Source of the DNA: Fimenecus sp036652055
GTDB lineage: Bacteria > Bacillota > Clostridia > Oscillospirales > Acutalibacteraceae
Direction of reading: 5' to 3'
DNA length: 64,000 nucleotides
Assembly (NCBI GenBank): GCA_036652055.1
Contig: JAVVWP010000006.1
Coordinates: 1 to 64,000, forward strand
In this document: in pieces, positions 53,068-61,161 of the stretch
Layout of the letters: each line of letters starts with the position of its first letter
Position numbering within the stretch: position 1 is the first letter of the stretch
The notes under the pieces: generated by a model
Database searches by the model: none
Told to the model about the DNA's origin: nothing
What the model saw: only the letters and a program-made list of their open reading frames with translations
Translations under genes and position numbers: made by a program

Positions 53068-55116
53068 ATGGGATTTAAATATGCACTTGCAGGAAATCCA
53101 AACTGTGGAAAGACAACCCTTTTTAATGCGGTAACAGGCAGTAACCAATATGTTGGAAACTGGCCAGGGGTAACCGTTGAAAAAAAAGAGGGCAAAATCA
53201 CTCACGATAATATGGAAGCGTCTATTGTTGACCTGCCGGGGATATATTCGCTTTCTCCATATTCAATGGAGGAGATTGTTACAAGGAATTATATTTTAGA
53301 TGAAAAGCCTGACCTTATAATAAACATAGTTGATGCGACCAATCTTGAAAGAAATCTTTATTTAAGTTTACAGCTTGCAGAAACAGGCATACCAATGGTA
53401 ATAGCACTTAATATGATAGATATGGTTGAAAAAAGCGGAGATGTAATTGATTTTAATATGCTCTCAGCACTTATCGGGATTAAAATCGTTCCTATTTCTG
53501 CCGCAAAAGGAACAGGAATTCACAAGCTTCTTCACGCTGCAAATCACGAGGCGTTACACGGCAGTGAGCGTGGCAATAAGCATCTTGATAAACATCTTAA
53601 TATGTGTACTCCTCCTGATATATATTTTGGAACATTAAAAAAAGCGGTTAATCAAATTGAAGAAATAATAAAAGAAACTTCAAAAGAGAAAAAAATGCCA
53701 CTTCGTTGGTCGGCAGTTAAACTAATTGAGGGCGATGAGCCAACACTTCAAAAGCTAAATTTAACAGATAGTCAGCTTTCGTGTATTGAATCGATTGTTT
53801 CAGAGCTTGAAACAAAAAACATAGACAGAGAAATGATTATAGCAGACCAAAAATATCAGTATATTTGCTCGATTACAGATAAGGCGGTCAAAAAGAAACA
53901 CGCAGCAGGGCATCTTACTATTTCCGATAAAATTGACAGAGTTGTCACAAACAGAGTGTTTGCAATTCCGCTGTTTTTTGCATTGATGCTTTTAATATTT
54001 TATATAACCTTTGGAGCGCTCGGTGCAAATCTTACTGCAATCGTTGACAATCTTATCAATGTTCGCTTTTCATCTTTTATGAATGATTGGCTTGTGAATT
54101 TAGGTGCATCGCAGTGGGCGGTTGGTCTTGTGTGCGATGGAATAATTGGTGGTGTCGGGGCTGTATTGTCATTCTTCCCACAAATTTTACTTCTGTTTTT
54201 CTTCCTTTCAATTTTAGAAGATAGCGGATATATGTCAAGAGCAGCATTTATAATGGATAAGGCACTTCATTCGATAGGGCTTTCTGGAAAATCGTTTGTG
54301 CCAATGATAATGGGATTTGGCTGTTCTGTGCCTGCGATTATGGCGACTCGAACGCTTGAAAACGAAAAAGACAGAAGAATAACAATGATGTTAATTCCGT
54401 TTATGTCGTGCAGTGCTAAAATGCCTGTTTATTCAATGTTTATAATGGCGTTTTTCCCAAACAAAAGAGGGCTTGTGGTAGCCTCGCTTTATATGCTTGG
54501 TGCAATAGTTGCCATTCTTTCAGCCTTTATACTACAAAAAACAGTATTAAAGGGAGGGCATGCACCTTTTGTTATGGAGCTTCCGCCATATAGACTGCCG
54601 ACAGGAAAGACATTGGGGCTTCACTTATATGACAAAATTAAAGACTTTATGACAAAGGCAGGAACGGTTCTTTTAGGTGCAAGCGTTGTAATTTGGTTCT
54701 GCCAATATTTCACATTTTCACTTACTCACGCAGAAAATAGTGCTGATAGTATTTTGGGTGCAATAGGCACATTTATAGCACCTGTTTTCACTCCACTCGG
54801 ATTTGGCGACTGGCAATCTTCTGTTTCAATGGTAACAGGTTTAATTGCAAGAGAATCAATAGTCAGCACAATGGGAATTTTGTTCGGGACAGGCGAGGCT
54901 TCTATTTCAAGCGTTATTGCCGGGGTGTATTCACCAGCGTCTGCCTATTCATTTATGACCTTTGCACTTCTTTCAATTCCGTGCATTGCAGCAGTAACAA
55001 CAATGAGAAAAGAAATGAATTCCAGAAAATGGACTTTAATAGCACTGTCTTTTCAAGCTGTGATGGCGTACATTATTACATTTATTGTATATAATGTATG
55101 TAGGGTGGTGATGTAA
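53068..55116 (+). CDS. feoB: Ferrous iron transporter FeoB
   Basis: FeoB takes up Fe2+ across the cytoplasmic membrane. The N-terminal GTPase has GNPNCGKTTLFNAVTG (about 9-24), WPGVTVEKKEG, DLPGIYSLSPYS and LNMID. The membrane part has Gate motifs with conserved Cys (MGFGCSVPAIMATRT and FMSCSAKMPVY). 682 residues. The last base of its TAA is the first base of the next gene's ATG. In anaerobes this is the main iron importer. Confidence 0.96.
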   Translation: MGFKYALAGNPNCGKTTLFNAVTGSNQYVGNWPGVTVEKKEGKITHDNMEASIVDLPGIYSLSPYSMEEIVTRNYILDEKPDLIINIVDATNLERNLYLSLQLAETGIPMVIALNMIDMVEKSGDVIDFNMLSALIGIKIVPISAAKGTGIHKLLHAANHEALHGSERGNKHLDKHLNMCTPPDIYFGTLKKAVNQIEEIIKETSKEKKMPLRWSAVKLIEGDEPTLQKLNLTDSQLSCIESIVSELETKNIDREMIIADQKYQYICSITDKAVKKKHAAGHLTISDKIDRVVTNRVFAIPLFFALMLLIFYITFGALGANLTAIVDNLINVRFSSFMNDWLVNLGASQWAVGLVCDGIIGGVGAVLSFFPQILLLFFFLSILEDSGYMSRAAFIMDKALHSIGLSGKSFVPMIMGFGCSVPAIMATRTLENEKDRRITMMLIPFMSCSAKMPVYSMFIMAFFPNKRGLVVASLYMLGAIVAILSAFILQKTVLKGGHAPFVMELPPYRLPTGKTLGLHLYDKIKDFMTKAGTVLLGASVVIWFCQYFTFSLTHAENSADSILGAIGTFIAPVFTPLGFGDWQSSVSMVTGLIARESIVSTMGILFGTGEASISSVIAGVYSPASAYSFMTFALLSIPCIAAVTTMRKEMNSRKWTLIALSFQAVMAYIITFIVYNVCRVVM

Positions 55117-55298
55117 TGACATTTATCGATTTTGTAATTCTTTCTATCGCAGCGGTGCTTGTCGGAGTGTTTATTTACTATAAAGTCAGAAAGGCAAAAG
55201 GCAAAGGCTGTGACGGATGTTGTTCCTCTTGTGACAAGTGCGGTGGTTGTAATAAAGGTTGCAATTTAAATGATAGTGACAATGGCAGTAAGAAATAA
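55116..55298 (+). CDS. FeoB-associated Cys-rich membrane protein
   Basis: This 60-residue protein has one N-terminal membrane helix (FVILSIAAVLVGVFIYY) followed by a cytosolic tail with nine cysteines (CDGCCSSCDKCGGCNKGC). Short Cys-rich proteins of this kind follow feoB in many Firmicutes and may bind iron or assist FeoB in a FeoC-like way; the role is not proven. It shares one base with feoB, so expression is coupled. Confidence 0.88.
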   Translation: MTFIDFVILSIAAVLVGVFIYYKVRKAKGKGCDGCCSSCDKCGGCNKGCNLNDSDNGSKK

Positions 55299-55307
55299 AC
55301 ATAGCAA

Positions 55308-55418
55308 CCCTCTACGCTCCTTCTGGAGGAAAACCCCAACGCTTCCTCTTAAGGAAAACCCCAACGCTTCCTCTGGAGGAAGCTGTCGACCGCAGTCGAC
55401 TGAAGGAGGGAGCAACTA
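55308..55418 (+). repeat. Fourth copy of the branched palindromic repeat
   Basis: It has the same ends as the copies at 13893-14123 (GCAACCCTCTACGCT... and ...GAAGGAGGGAGCAAC) and the same arm 2 with GTCGAC, CGCA loop and GTCGAC. Here arm 1 has been multiplied: two incomplete CTTCCTC units, each ending GGAAAACCCCAACG, precede the intact one. It separates the feo genes from the DtxR-family regulator gene. Confidence 0.7.
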
Positions 55419-55486
55419 AGACAAAAGCAAATCCAAGCAACTATAAATTTCCCTCGGGAAAAGTTCGTTTTGAAAGTGAAAAGCTT

Positions 55487-55867
55487 ATGGAAAACAATAA
55501 AAAGGTAACCTCATCACTTGAAGATTATCTTGAAACAATATTTATATTACAAACCGAAAAAAATGCGATAAGGGTAACAGATATTGCATTGGCACTGGGC
55601 GTTTCAAAGCCAAGTGTAAATCACGCCGTATCGCATTTGATTTCAGAAGGGTATATTGAACACGAAAGCTATGGGGATATAATTTTAACTCCCTCTGGCG
55701 AAACATATGCTGCCAATATTTTAAGGCGGCATAAAATGATTAAGCACTTTTTAGTTAATACTCTCGGTGTTAATGATGACTTAGCGGAAGAAGATGCGTG
55801 CAGAATGGAACATGTTATGAGTTCTCAAACGATTGAAAAGCTGTATGAGTACTTAGACAAAAATTAA
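55487..55867 (+). CDS. DtxR/MntR-family metal-dependent regulator
   Basis: The 126-residue repressor has an N-terminal winged helix (EDYLETIFILQTEKNAIRVTDIALALGVSKPSVNHAVSHL region, residues 11-50) and a metal-binding dimerisation part (RRHKMIKHFL, EEDACRMEHVMS, ending EKLYEYLDKN). It lacks the C-terminal SH3 domain, like MntR and short IdeR-like proteins. Its metal, Fe2+ or Mn2+, cannot be decided from sequence, but the neighbouring feoAB and the TTAGTCTAA box favour iron. GAAAG upstream of the ATG is a weak ribosome site. The repeat at 55308-55418 lies between it and feoB. Confidence 0.9.
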   Translation: MENNKKVTSSLEDYLETIFILQTEKNAIRVTDIALALGVSKPSVNHAVSHLISEGYIEHESYGDIILTPSGETYAANILRRHKMIKHFLVNTLGVNDDLAEEDACRMEHVMSSQTIEKLYEYLDKN

Positions 55868-55897
55868 AAATAAAATGACAAACGATTAAAATAAAAG

Positions 55898-57136
55898 GTG
55901 TTGATTAAAATAGCTTATGGTCTTTTAGGTGAGCATTTAGCTCATAGCTTTTCGCCCGAAATTCACAGGTTTTTTGGCGGATACGAATATAAAATTTTCG
56001 AAATAGATGAAAACAATCTAAAAGAATTTCTAAAAGGTAGCGAATGGGAGGGGCTTAATGTCACAATCCCATATAAAAAAGCGGTTATAAAGCATTTGGA
56101 CAAGGTTTCAAAAAACGCTTTTGATATAGGCAGTGTTAATACAATAATCAAAAATGCGAATGGCGAAAAAATTGGCTATAATACTGATTTTGATGGGTTT
56201 TCATATCTTCTAAGTGCAAACAATATTGATGTAGAAAACAAAAAAGTCCTTGTTTTAGGTTCAGGCGGTGCATCACTTGCAGTAAAGGCGGTTTTAAATT
56301 CAAAAAAAGCGAGCGAAATAATTACAATTTCACGAACAGGTGAAAATAATTATGAAAATCTTGAAAGAAATTTTGATGCAGATATAATTATAAACACAAC
56401 GCCTGTCGGAATGTTCCCAAATAATTTGAAATCACCTATTGACTTAGTAGGCTTTAAAAAGCTTTCGGCAGTCATTGATATTATTTACAATCCGCTAAAC
56501 ACACAGCTTTTGTTAGATGCAAAAAAGCGAAATATAAAAACTGCCAATGGACTTTCAATGCTTGTTGCACAAGCAAAATCGGCGTCAGAGCTTTTTCAAA
56601 GCAAAAAGATTAAAGACGAAAAAACCGCATATTGCCTAAATGAGCTTTCAAAAAAACTTAGAAATATTATTTTAATCGGAATGCCTGGATGTGGCAAAAC
56701 CTCGATTGGAAATGCACTCTCTAAAAAGCTTTCACGCAGTATAATTGACCTTGATGAGGAAATAGTAAAGAATGAAAAAATAAGTATTCCAGAAATATTT
56801 TCGCAAATAGGTGAAGATGGATTTAGAAAAAAAGAAATTGAAGCAGCTAAAGAATTTGGGAAACGCTCGGGAATAATTCTTTCAACAGGTGGCGGAATTG
56901 TATTAAACGAAGAAAACTATAATTCACTTCATCAAAATGGAATTGTAATTTTTATAAATCGAGATGTGAATGTTCTCCCGACAAAAGGCAGACCGCTTTC
57001 TGAAAAGACGGACTTAAATCTTATGTATAAAACAAGACTTCCACTTTATAAAGCATTTGCAGACATTGAAATAGATGGAAATGATGAGATTTCAAATGTT
57101 GCTGATAAAATAATAAAAGTTATAAAGGAATGGTAA
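55898..57136 (+). CDS. aroEK: Shikimate dehydrogenase-shikimate kinase fusion
   Basis: Two consecutive steps of the shikimate pathway are fused in one chain. Residues 1-250 are AroE: LLGEHLAHSFSPEIH, NVTIPYKKAV (catalytic Lys), GSVNTI, NTDFDGF, LGSGGASLA (NADP site) and NTTPVGMFP. Residues about 255-412 are AroK: MPGCGKTSIGNALSKKL (P-loop), DLDEEIV, GEDGFRKKE (shikimate-binding Arg), STGGGIVL and KGRPL (lid). Both catalytic sets look intact. The start is uncertain: GTG 55898 overlaps the AAAAGG site and TTG 55901 is only 2 bases from it. ATT 55904 or ATA 55910 would be better spaced. aroQ follows. Confidence 0.92.
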   Translation: MLIKIAYGLLGEHLAHSFSPEIHRFFGGYEYKIFEIDENNLKEFLKGSEWEGLNVTIPYKKAVIKHLDKVSKNAFDIGSVNTIIKNANGEKIGYNTDFDGFSYLLSANNIDVENKKVLVLGSGGASLAVKAVLNSKKASEIITISRTGENNYENLERNFDADIIINTTPVGMFPNNLKSPIDLVGFKKLSAVIDIIYNPLNTQLLLDAKKRNIKTANGLSMLVAQAKSASELFQSKKIKDEKTAYCLNELSKKLRNIILIGMPGCGKTSIGNALSKKLSRSIIDLDEEIVKNEKISIPEIFSQIGEDGFRKKEIEAAKEFGKRSGIILSTGGGIVLNEENYNSLHQNGIVIFINRDVNVLPTKGRPLSEKTDLNLMYKTRLPLYKAFADIEIDGNDEISNVADKIIKVIKEW

Positions 57137-57138
57137 AA

Positions 57139-57579
57139 ATGAAAAAAATACTTGTAATTAATGGCCCAAATCTTAATTTCCTCGGAATTCGTGAGCCTGA
57201 AATTTATGGCACAGAAACTTATACGGATTTAGTAAAATCAATTGAGGGCTGGGCAAAAGAAATCGGAATGGAAGTTAGATGTGTCCAGTCAAACCACGAG
57301 GGCGTTATCATTGATGAAATTCAAAATGCCTATAAAAAATATGACGGAATTATCATAAATGCAGGTGGATACACGCACACAAGCATAGCAATAATGGACG
57401 CTGTAAAGGCAGTTGGAATTGATACCGTAGAGGTTCATCTTAGTGATATAGATGGCCGTGAAGATTTTAGGCGTATGTCATATGTTGGGCTTGCCTGCAA
57501 AGAGCATTTTATAGGGCTTTCATTTGAGGGATATAAATTGGCACTTGAATATCTATTTGACGGCAATATCTATAATTAA
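57139..57579 (+). CDS. aroQ: 3-dehydroquinate dehydratase, type II
   Basis: AroQ dehydrates 3-dehydroquinate to 3-dehydroshikimate, the substrate of the preceding AroE. INGPNLNFLGIREPEIYG (about 6-23) carries the catalytic Tyr loop. QSNHEGVIIDEI, INAGGYTHTSIAI and VEVHLSDIDGRE are type II signatures. ATG 57139 (146 residues) has AAGGA 9 bases upstream; ATG 57130 overlaps the aroEK stop but is too close to that site. With aroEK it supplies three consecutive activities. Confidence 0.95.
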   Translation: MKKILVINGPNLNFLGIREPEIYGTETYTDLVKSIEGWAKEIGMEVRCVQSNHEGVIIDEIQNAYKKYDGIIINAGGYTHTSIAIMDAVKAVGIDTVEVHLSDIDGREDFRRMSYVGLACKEHFIGLSFEGYKLALEYLFDGNIYN

Positions 57580-57590
57580 CTATTAACAAC

Positions 57591-57647
57591 AAAATCGGAA
57601 CAATCTTCTATCAGTGATAGCTTAGATTGTTCCGATTTTTTATTTTT
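57591..57647 (+). terminator. Terminator after aroQ
   Basis: AAAATCGGAACAATC (57591-57605) pairs perfectly with GATTGTTCCGATTTT (57625-57639). An inner CTATC/GATAG stem and a T run are present. Confidence 0.9.
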
Positions 57648-57691
57648 AGGTTAAATTTCAGTTGCTATGTAATTTACAAATGCTGATTTTA

Positions 57692-58102
57692 TTAATCTTC
57701 ATCTTCATCTTCATCGTATTCATCATCATCTTCATCATTTCTATTTAGCTTAGTCATAAGTGCCTCTATTTGCGTTTTGAGTTCTTCATCAAAGCTAACA
57801 TTCGGGCGGTCTAATTCGACTTTACATATGATGCTGTCTTTAGTCACAAACATAACTCTAACAAAGAAAATCTCTTTAACTTTATCATAAACTCTGCCAG
57901 CACTCATTGTTCCATTTATAGATGTATATGATGAATTAGCAACATAACCAATAGTACCAATCATTGGCAAAAAGGCTTTAATAGCCTCAGAGTCACATTC
58001 GTTTGTTGGTTCTTTTTCGCAAGCAATAACATTGCCGATTTTAAACGGAGCTTTACCATAATAGTGATTAATCCCCGTGATTGTAACATACATTTTTTTC
58101 AT
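57692..58102 (-). CDS. Stand-alone HIRAN-domain protein
   Basis: Residues 3-100 look like a HIRAN domain: VTITGINHYYGKAPFKIG, EKEPTNECDSEAIKAF and GTIGYVANS. In the eukaryotic helicase HLTF this fold binds 3' DNA ends; in bacteria it occurs alone or beside phage and nuclease genes. The last 20 residues are almost all Asp/Glu. I start at ATG 58102, with AGGAGTG upstream. The longer open frame to 58216 encodes an unlikely Cys/Tyr/Phe-rich extension. The gene is monocistronic, between terminators. Function unknown; a role in DNA or RNA end binding is inference. Confidence 0.72.
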   Translation of the reverse strand: MKKMYVTITGINHYYGKAPFKIGNVIACEKEPTNECDSEAIKAFLPMIGTIGYVANSSYTSINGTMSAGRVYDKVKEIFFVRVMFVTKDSIICKVELDRPNVSFDEELKTQIEALMTKLNRNDEDDDEYDEDEDED

Positions 58103-58216
58103 AGTTGTCACTCCTTTTCTTTTTCTATATTCTATGCCTTTGTCGCAGAAAACACAAAAATAAAAGAGGGGATAAGTCCAATAAAAAGGACTTTGCACGG
58201 GGCAATAATACAGCAA

Positions 58217-58386
58217 ATAACAAAATAATTAGCATAAATGTTGACAAATTATATCTATATTAAAAAATATTGAGGGGGCTTATATTGATGCAGAGTGGAA
58301 AGACCTTTTACACCCAGTATCATCGCATTGTTTCACAGAAAATGATAGAATGAAAAAAATATGGAGAGAAAACAAAAACAAACACA
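58217..58386 (+). other. Short gene-poor stretch with a possible ORF remnant
   Basis: A TTGACA (58238-58243) and a GAGGGGG ribosome-like site precede a 21-codon frame (58288-58353) on the plus strand. The peptide matches nothing I know and may be a decayed gene or a tiny unannotated one. Confidence 0.2.
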
Positions 58387-58428
58387 AAAGCAGTATGATG
58401 TAATTGAATATGTCACACTGCTTTTTCT
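58387..58428. terminator. Terminator downstream of the sulfatase gene
   Basis: AAAGCAGTATGA (58387-58398) pairs with TCACACTGCTTT (58412-58423), with one mismatch. A and T runs on both sides suit either direction. Confidence 0.6.
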
Positions 58429-58431
58429 TTG

Positions 58432-59820
58432 CTAAATTTTAAATCCATCTCCCAATTTATCAAGCCATTTTTTTAGCTCGTTTCGGAAATATATAAACAG
58501 CTCCTTGTTATCTTCATTAATTCGTATTGGCGTCTTTTCATACTTATCATTTTGTAAATCAAATATGAATTCATCGCTTGCATCAAACAATGTTGTCCTT
58601 TTATCACAAACATATGTATATCTGCTACTTTTGAGGCATCTGTATCCATAATCAATCGGATTTTCATTTTTATCTTTAAACACTGCTGATGGTTCACCAT
58701 AATTTGCTATGTAGAGTGTTTCATATATATTGCGGTCAGTTTTTTCTAAAACAACTGGTGCAAAGCTTATTCCATCAAACTTATTTTTTATAGGTATATC
58801 GGCTAATTCTAATAATGTTGGAGCATGATCTGGACTTCCTATTAACTGGTTGCTTACGCCTTGCCTCACAGCACCGCCAATTATAAAGGGTATATTAGTC
58901 GCTTCTTCATACCAAATTGCTTTTCCATACAGCCCATGCGACCCCATTAAATCACCATGGTCCGATGACACCACTATTATGGTGTTTTCATATAAACCAT
59001 TATTTTTAAGAAAATCTAATATCTTTCCCAAATAATAATCAATACCGCTGATTGCAGCATAATATTTTTTTGTGTTCGCAATTATATCCTTCGTCTTTCT
59101 GTCAAATACTTGAGAACCATCAATTGTAGTTGCACCCACATTTTCACGCAAGTTAAGCTTTTTGTCGATATATTCATTTAAAAAACATTTTGGTACTAAA
59201 TCATAATCCGTATGTGGAGGATTGTATGACAAAAACATTGCAAACGGATTTTCACTATTCATTACATCCTTAATATAATTCAATGCAATTTCAGTTTCAT
59301 GCTCTACTGACCATTTGTTTTTAATCTTTATCATCTTTCTACTATCTGTCCAATAGTGTGGATTTAGATGGTCATCAAATGTTCCATATGAATACCAAAA
59401 ATCTACACCATGTCGCCTTTTTCCAGGTGGTGTATAAGCGTCCCACTGAGTTGCACCATCATGAGGTTTTGGCCTTTTTCTTGCACTTGGAATATCTAAA
59501 TGCCACTTTCCTATGTATGCGGTATTATAGTTTTCTGATTTCAAAACATCAGTGATACAGAGTTGATTTTCGTTTAGCTCAACATCCCAAACTGGTTTGC
59601 AATTTCCGACAACGCCATTTCTTAAAGGATAAGTTCCACTCATAAGACACGCTCTGTGCGGAGAACATATTGGGCATGTGCTATATGCTCTTTCAAAAAC
59701 AAAGCTCTCCTGCGCAAAATTATCAAGGTTTGGGGTTTTTATATCTTTATTATATCTTCCCATTGAATGCTTTCCCCATTGATCAGCAAATATATAAATA
59801 ATATTTTTTCGTTTGTTCAA
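58432..59820 (-). CDS. Sulfatase (Cys-type, arylsulfatase family)
   Basis: The enzyme hydrolyses sulfate esters. Cys52 in CSPHRACLMSG matches the C-x-P-x-R signature whose Cys is oxidised to formylglycine. Asp13 (FADQW) and SSDHGDLMGSHG (about 285) are metal ligands. No signal peptide is visible, so a cytosolic role on imported sugars or choline-sulfate-like compounds is likely. A Cys-type enzyme in an anaerobe needs the radical SAM maturase anSME, which is not in this window. It lies 47 bases downstream of the PHP gene on the same strand, suggesting an operon. Confidence 0.9.
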   Translation of the reverse strand: MNKRKNIIYIFADQWGKHSMGRYNKDIKTPNLDNFAQESFVFERAYSTCPICSPHRACLMSGTYPLRNGVVGNCKPVWDVELNENQLCITDVLKSENYNTAYIGKWHLDIPSARKRPKPHDGATQWDAYTPPGKRRHGVDFWYSYGTFDDHLNPHYWTDSRKMIKIKNKWSVEHETEIALNYIKDVMNSENPFAMFLSYNPPHTDYDLVPKCFLNEYIDKKLNLRENVGATTIDGSQVFDRKTKDIIANTKKYYAAISGIDYYLGKILDFLKNNGLYENTIIVVSSDHGDLMGSHGLYGKAIWYEEATNIPFIIGGAVRQGVSNQLIGSPDHAPTLLELADIPIKNKFDGISFAPVVLEKTDRNIYETLYIANYGEPSAVFKDKNENPIDYGYRCLKSSRYTYVCDKRTTLFDASDEFIFDLQNDKYEKTPIRINEDNKELFIYFRNELKKWLDKLGDGFKI

Positions 59821-59867
59821 GCCATTCTCTCCTTTTCACAGCAATTTTTAATTATTAGAATGATAAG

Positions 59868-60665
59868 TTAATATTTCAAAATATCTATTAAATCGTCTTC
59901 AGTAATATTCAAATAATCAATTACATCATCAGCAACTCTAATTCGTTTCATCTTTGCAATACGATGCGTATCTGAACCAAAACTAAATTTACAGCCGACA
60001 TTTTTTGCTATCTTAAACATTCTTAGATAAGTTTTCTCAAAATCTATAATAGGCTTTTCGCAAAAAATAGCAGTATTTATTTCAATTCCTGTGTTGTATT
60101 CATTGGCGGTATTGAAACACTCTCTAAACTTGCTGTCTGATATATAATTGAAAATTTCAGTTAATTGCTCTGGTTTTTCCCAACCACACGGCTCAAAAGG
60201 GTGAGCTACAGAAGTTGCAATTCCTTTTTTTACCATTTCAATAAAGCTATCTACGCTGTATTGTGCAATAGCCTCGGTGGTTATTTTATCCTCAGGAATT
60301 ACAAAACCTTTCATATGATAGTGCGAATGAGGCACAAGAACATAATCAAACAAAGAGGCATTTTCTTTAGTCAATCCCAAAGTACCCATTGCAAATTCTG
60401 TTTCACAGCCAAATAAAATATTAAGACCTTTTCTATCGATAGTTTCAAGTTCTTTTTTAGTCTGCAAAACATAATCAATGTCTTGTCCTTCATAAAAGCT
60501 GTTAAGTTTGTAGTTAACATCGGTATCCCACAGATGGTCCGAAATTCCCAATGTTGAAAGCCCCTGATTTATTGCTTCATCTATATAATTCTTTAGTGTG
60601 GCAGTTGTGTCATCACTGCATTTAGATAAGTGCGTGTGTACATGTATATCGTGTTTAATTTTCAT
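59868..60665 (-). CDS. PHP-domain phosphoesterase (histidinol-phosphatase-like)
   Basis: This polymerase-and-histidinol-phosphatase fold hydrolase has the metal ligands HVHTHLS (about 9), LGISDHLWD (about 41), a central Glu in CETEFAMG (about 104), VPHSHYH (about 131), SVAHPFEP (about 172) and SFGSDTHRI (about 234). It resembles HisK-type histidinol phosphatases, but no other his gene is near. Pairing with a sulfatase suggests a phosphate or phosphodiester substrate instead. GGAGG is upstream. It is the first gene of a two-gene unit. Confidence 0.85.
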   Translation of the reverse strand: MKIKHDIHVHTHLSKCSDDTTATLKNYIDEAINQGLSTLGISDHLWDTDVNYKLNSFYEGQDIDYVLQTKKELETIDRKGLNILFGCETEFAMGTLGLTKENASLFDYVLVPHSHYHMKGFVIPEDKITTEAIAQYSVDSFIEMVKKGIATSVAHPFEPCGWEKPEQLTEIFNYISDSKFRECFNTANEYNTGIEINTAIFCEKPIIDFEKTYLRMFKIAKNVGCKFSFGSDTHRIAKMKRIRVADDVIDYLNITEDDLIDILKY

Positions 60666-60837
60666 TATAGCGTTCCTCCATTATTAGTGCCTGCAATGCT
60701 AAAATCAATAGAGATTTTTAAAAGTTTCTAAATTAGCTTTTCAGCCGAAGAATTGCATTCTACACTTTCTCTTTTTCAAACAATTCTCTGCGAAATATTC
60801 ACAATAAACTGAAATCAGCGGATTATAAAGCAAGGTT
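60666..60837 (-). other. Leader of the PHP-sulfatase unit
   Basis: About 165 bases of A/T-rich sequence lie between the promoter and the PHP gene. I see small palindromes only, no recognised riboswitch and no open frame with a ribosome site. Confidence 0.35.
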
Positions 60838-60867
60838 ATCATACGCCTTATATGTATAATTTGTCAA
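60838..60867 (-). promoter_or_regulatory. Promoter of the PHP-sulfatase unit
   Basis: On the minus strand, TTGACA (60867-60862), an 18-base spacer and TATGAT (60843-60838). Confidence 0.55.
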
Positions 60868-60921
60868 CACTGATACAAATTGTTTAATTTTTTGCTGTAA
60901 ATATTTGCTTTTTTCGCTTTC

Positions 60922-60970
60922 GCACAAAAAAATAGCAGGCAAAGAGCAACTTTTAAAGCTCATTGCCTGC
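60922..60970 (-). terminator. Minus-strand terminator
   Basis: GCAGGCAA and GAGC (60935-60947) pair with GCTC and TTGCCTGC (60958-60970). On the minus strand the stem is followed by a T run at 60933-60926. It backs up the terminator at 61018-61053. Confidence 0.7.
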
Positions 60971-61015
60971 CGATTGTAAGCTATAATCATTTGTGTTTGC
61001 TATCTCTCCTTTCCA

Positions 61016-61053
61016 AAACAAACTCCCCTATCGCCATTTTGTGATAGGGGAGT
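61016..61053 (-). terminator. Terminator of the zinc-ribbon membrane protein operon
   Basis: ACTCCCCTATC (61022-61032) pairs perfectly with GATAGGGGAGT (61043-61053). The T-rich tail lies on the minus strand. Confidence 0.7.
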
Positions 61054-61161
61054 AAATTATTATTTCAAATGCTATATTTCCCCGATAAAGGGAGGCTTAT
61101 TTAAGTCAATACAATCTATGGCAAAGATAGTTTTGAATAATGATTTGCATTTGTCATTTAA

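Noticed and set aside
58103..58216. N-terminal extension of the HIRAN protein
   Set aside because: The extension is Cys/Tyr/Phe-rich and a strong ribosome site stands before the internal ATG at 58102.
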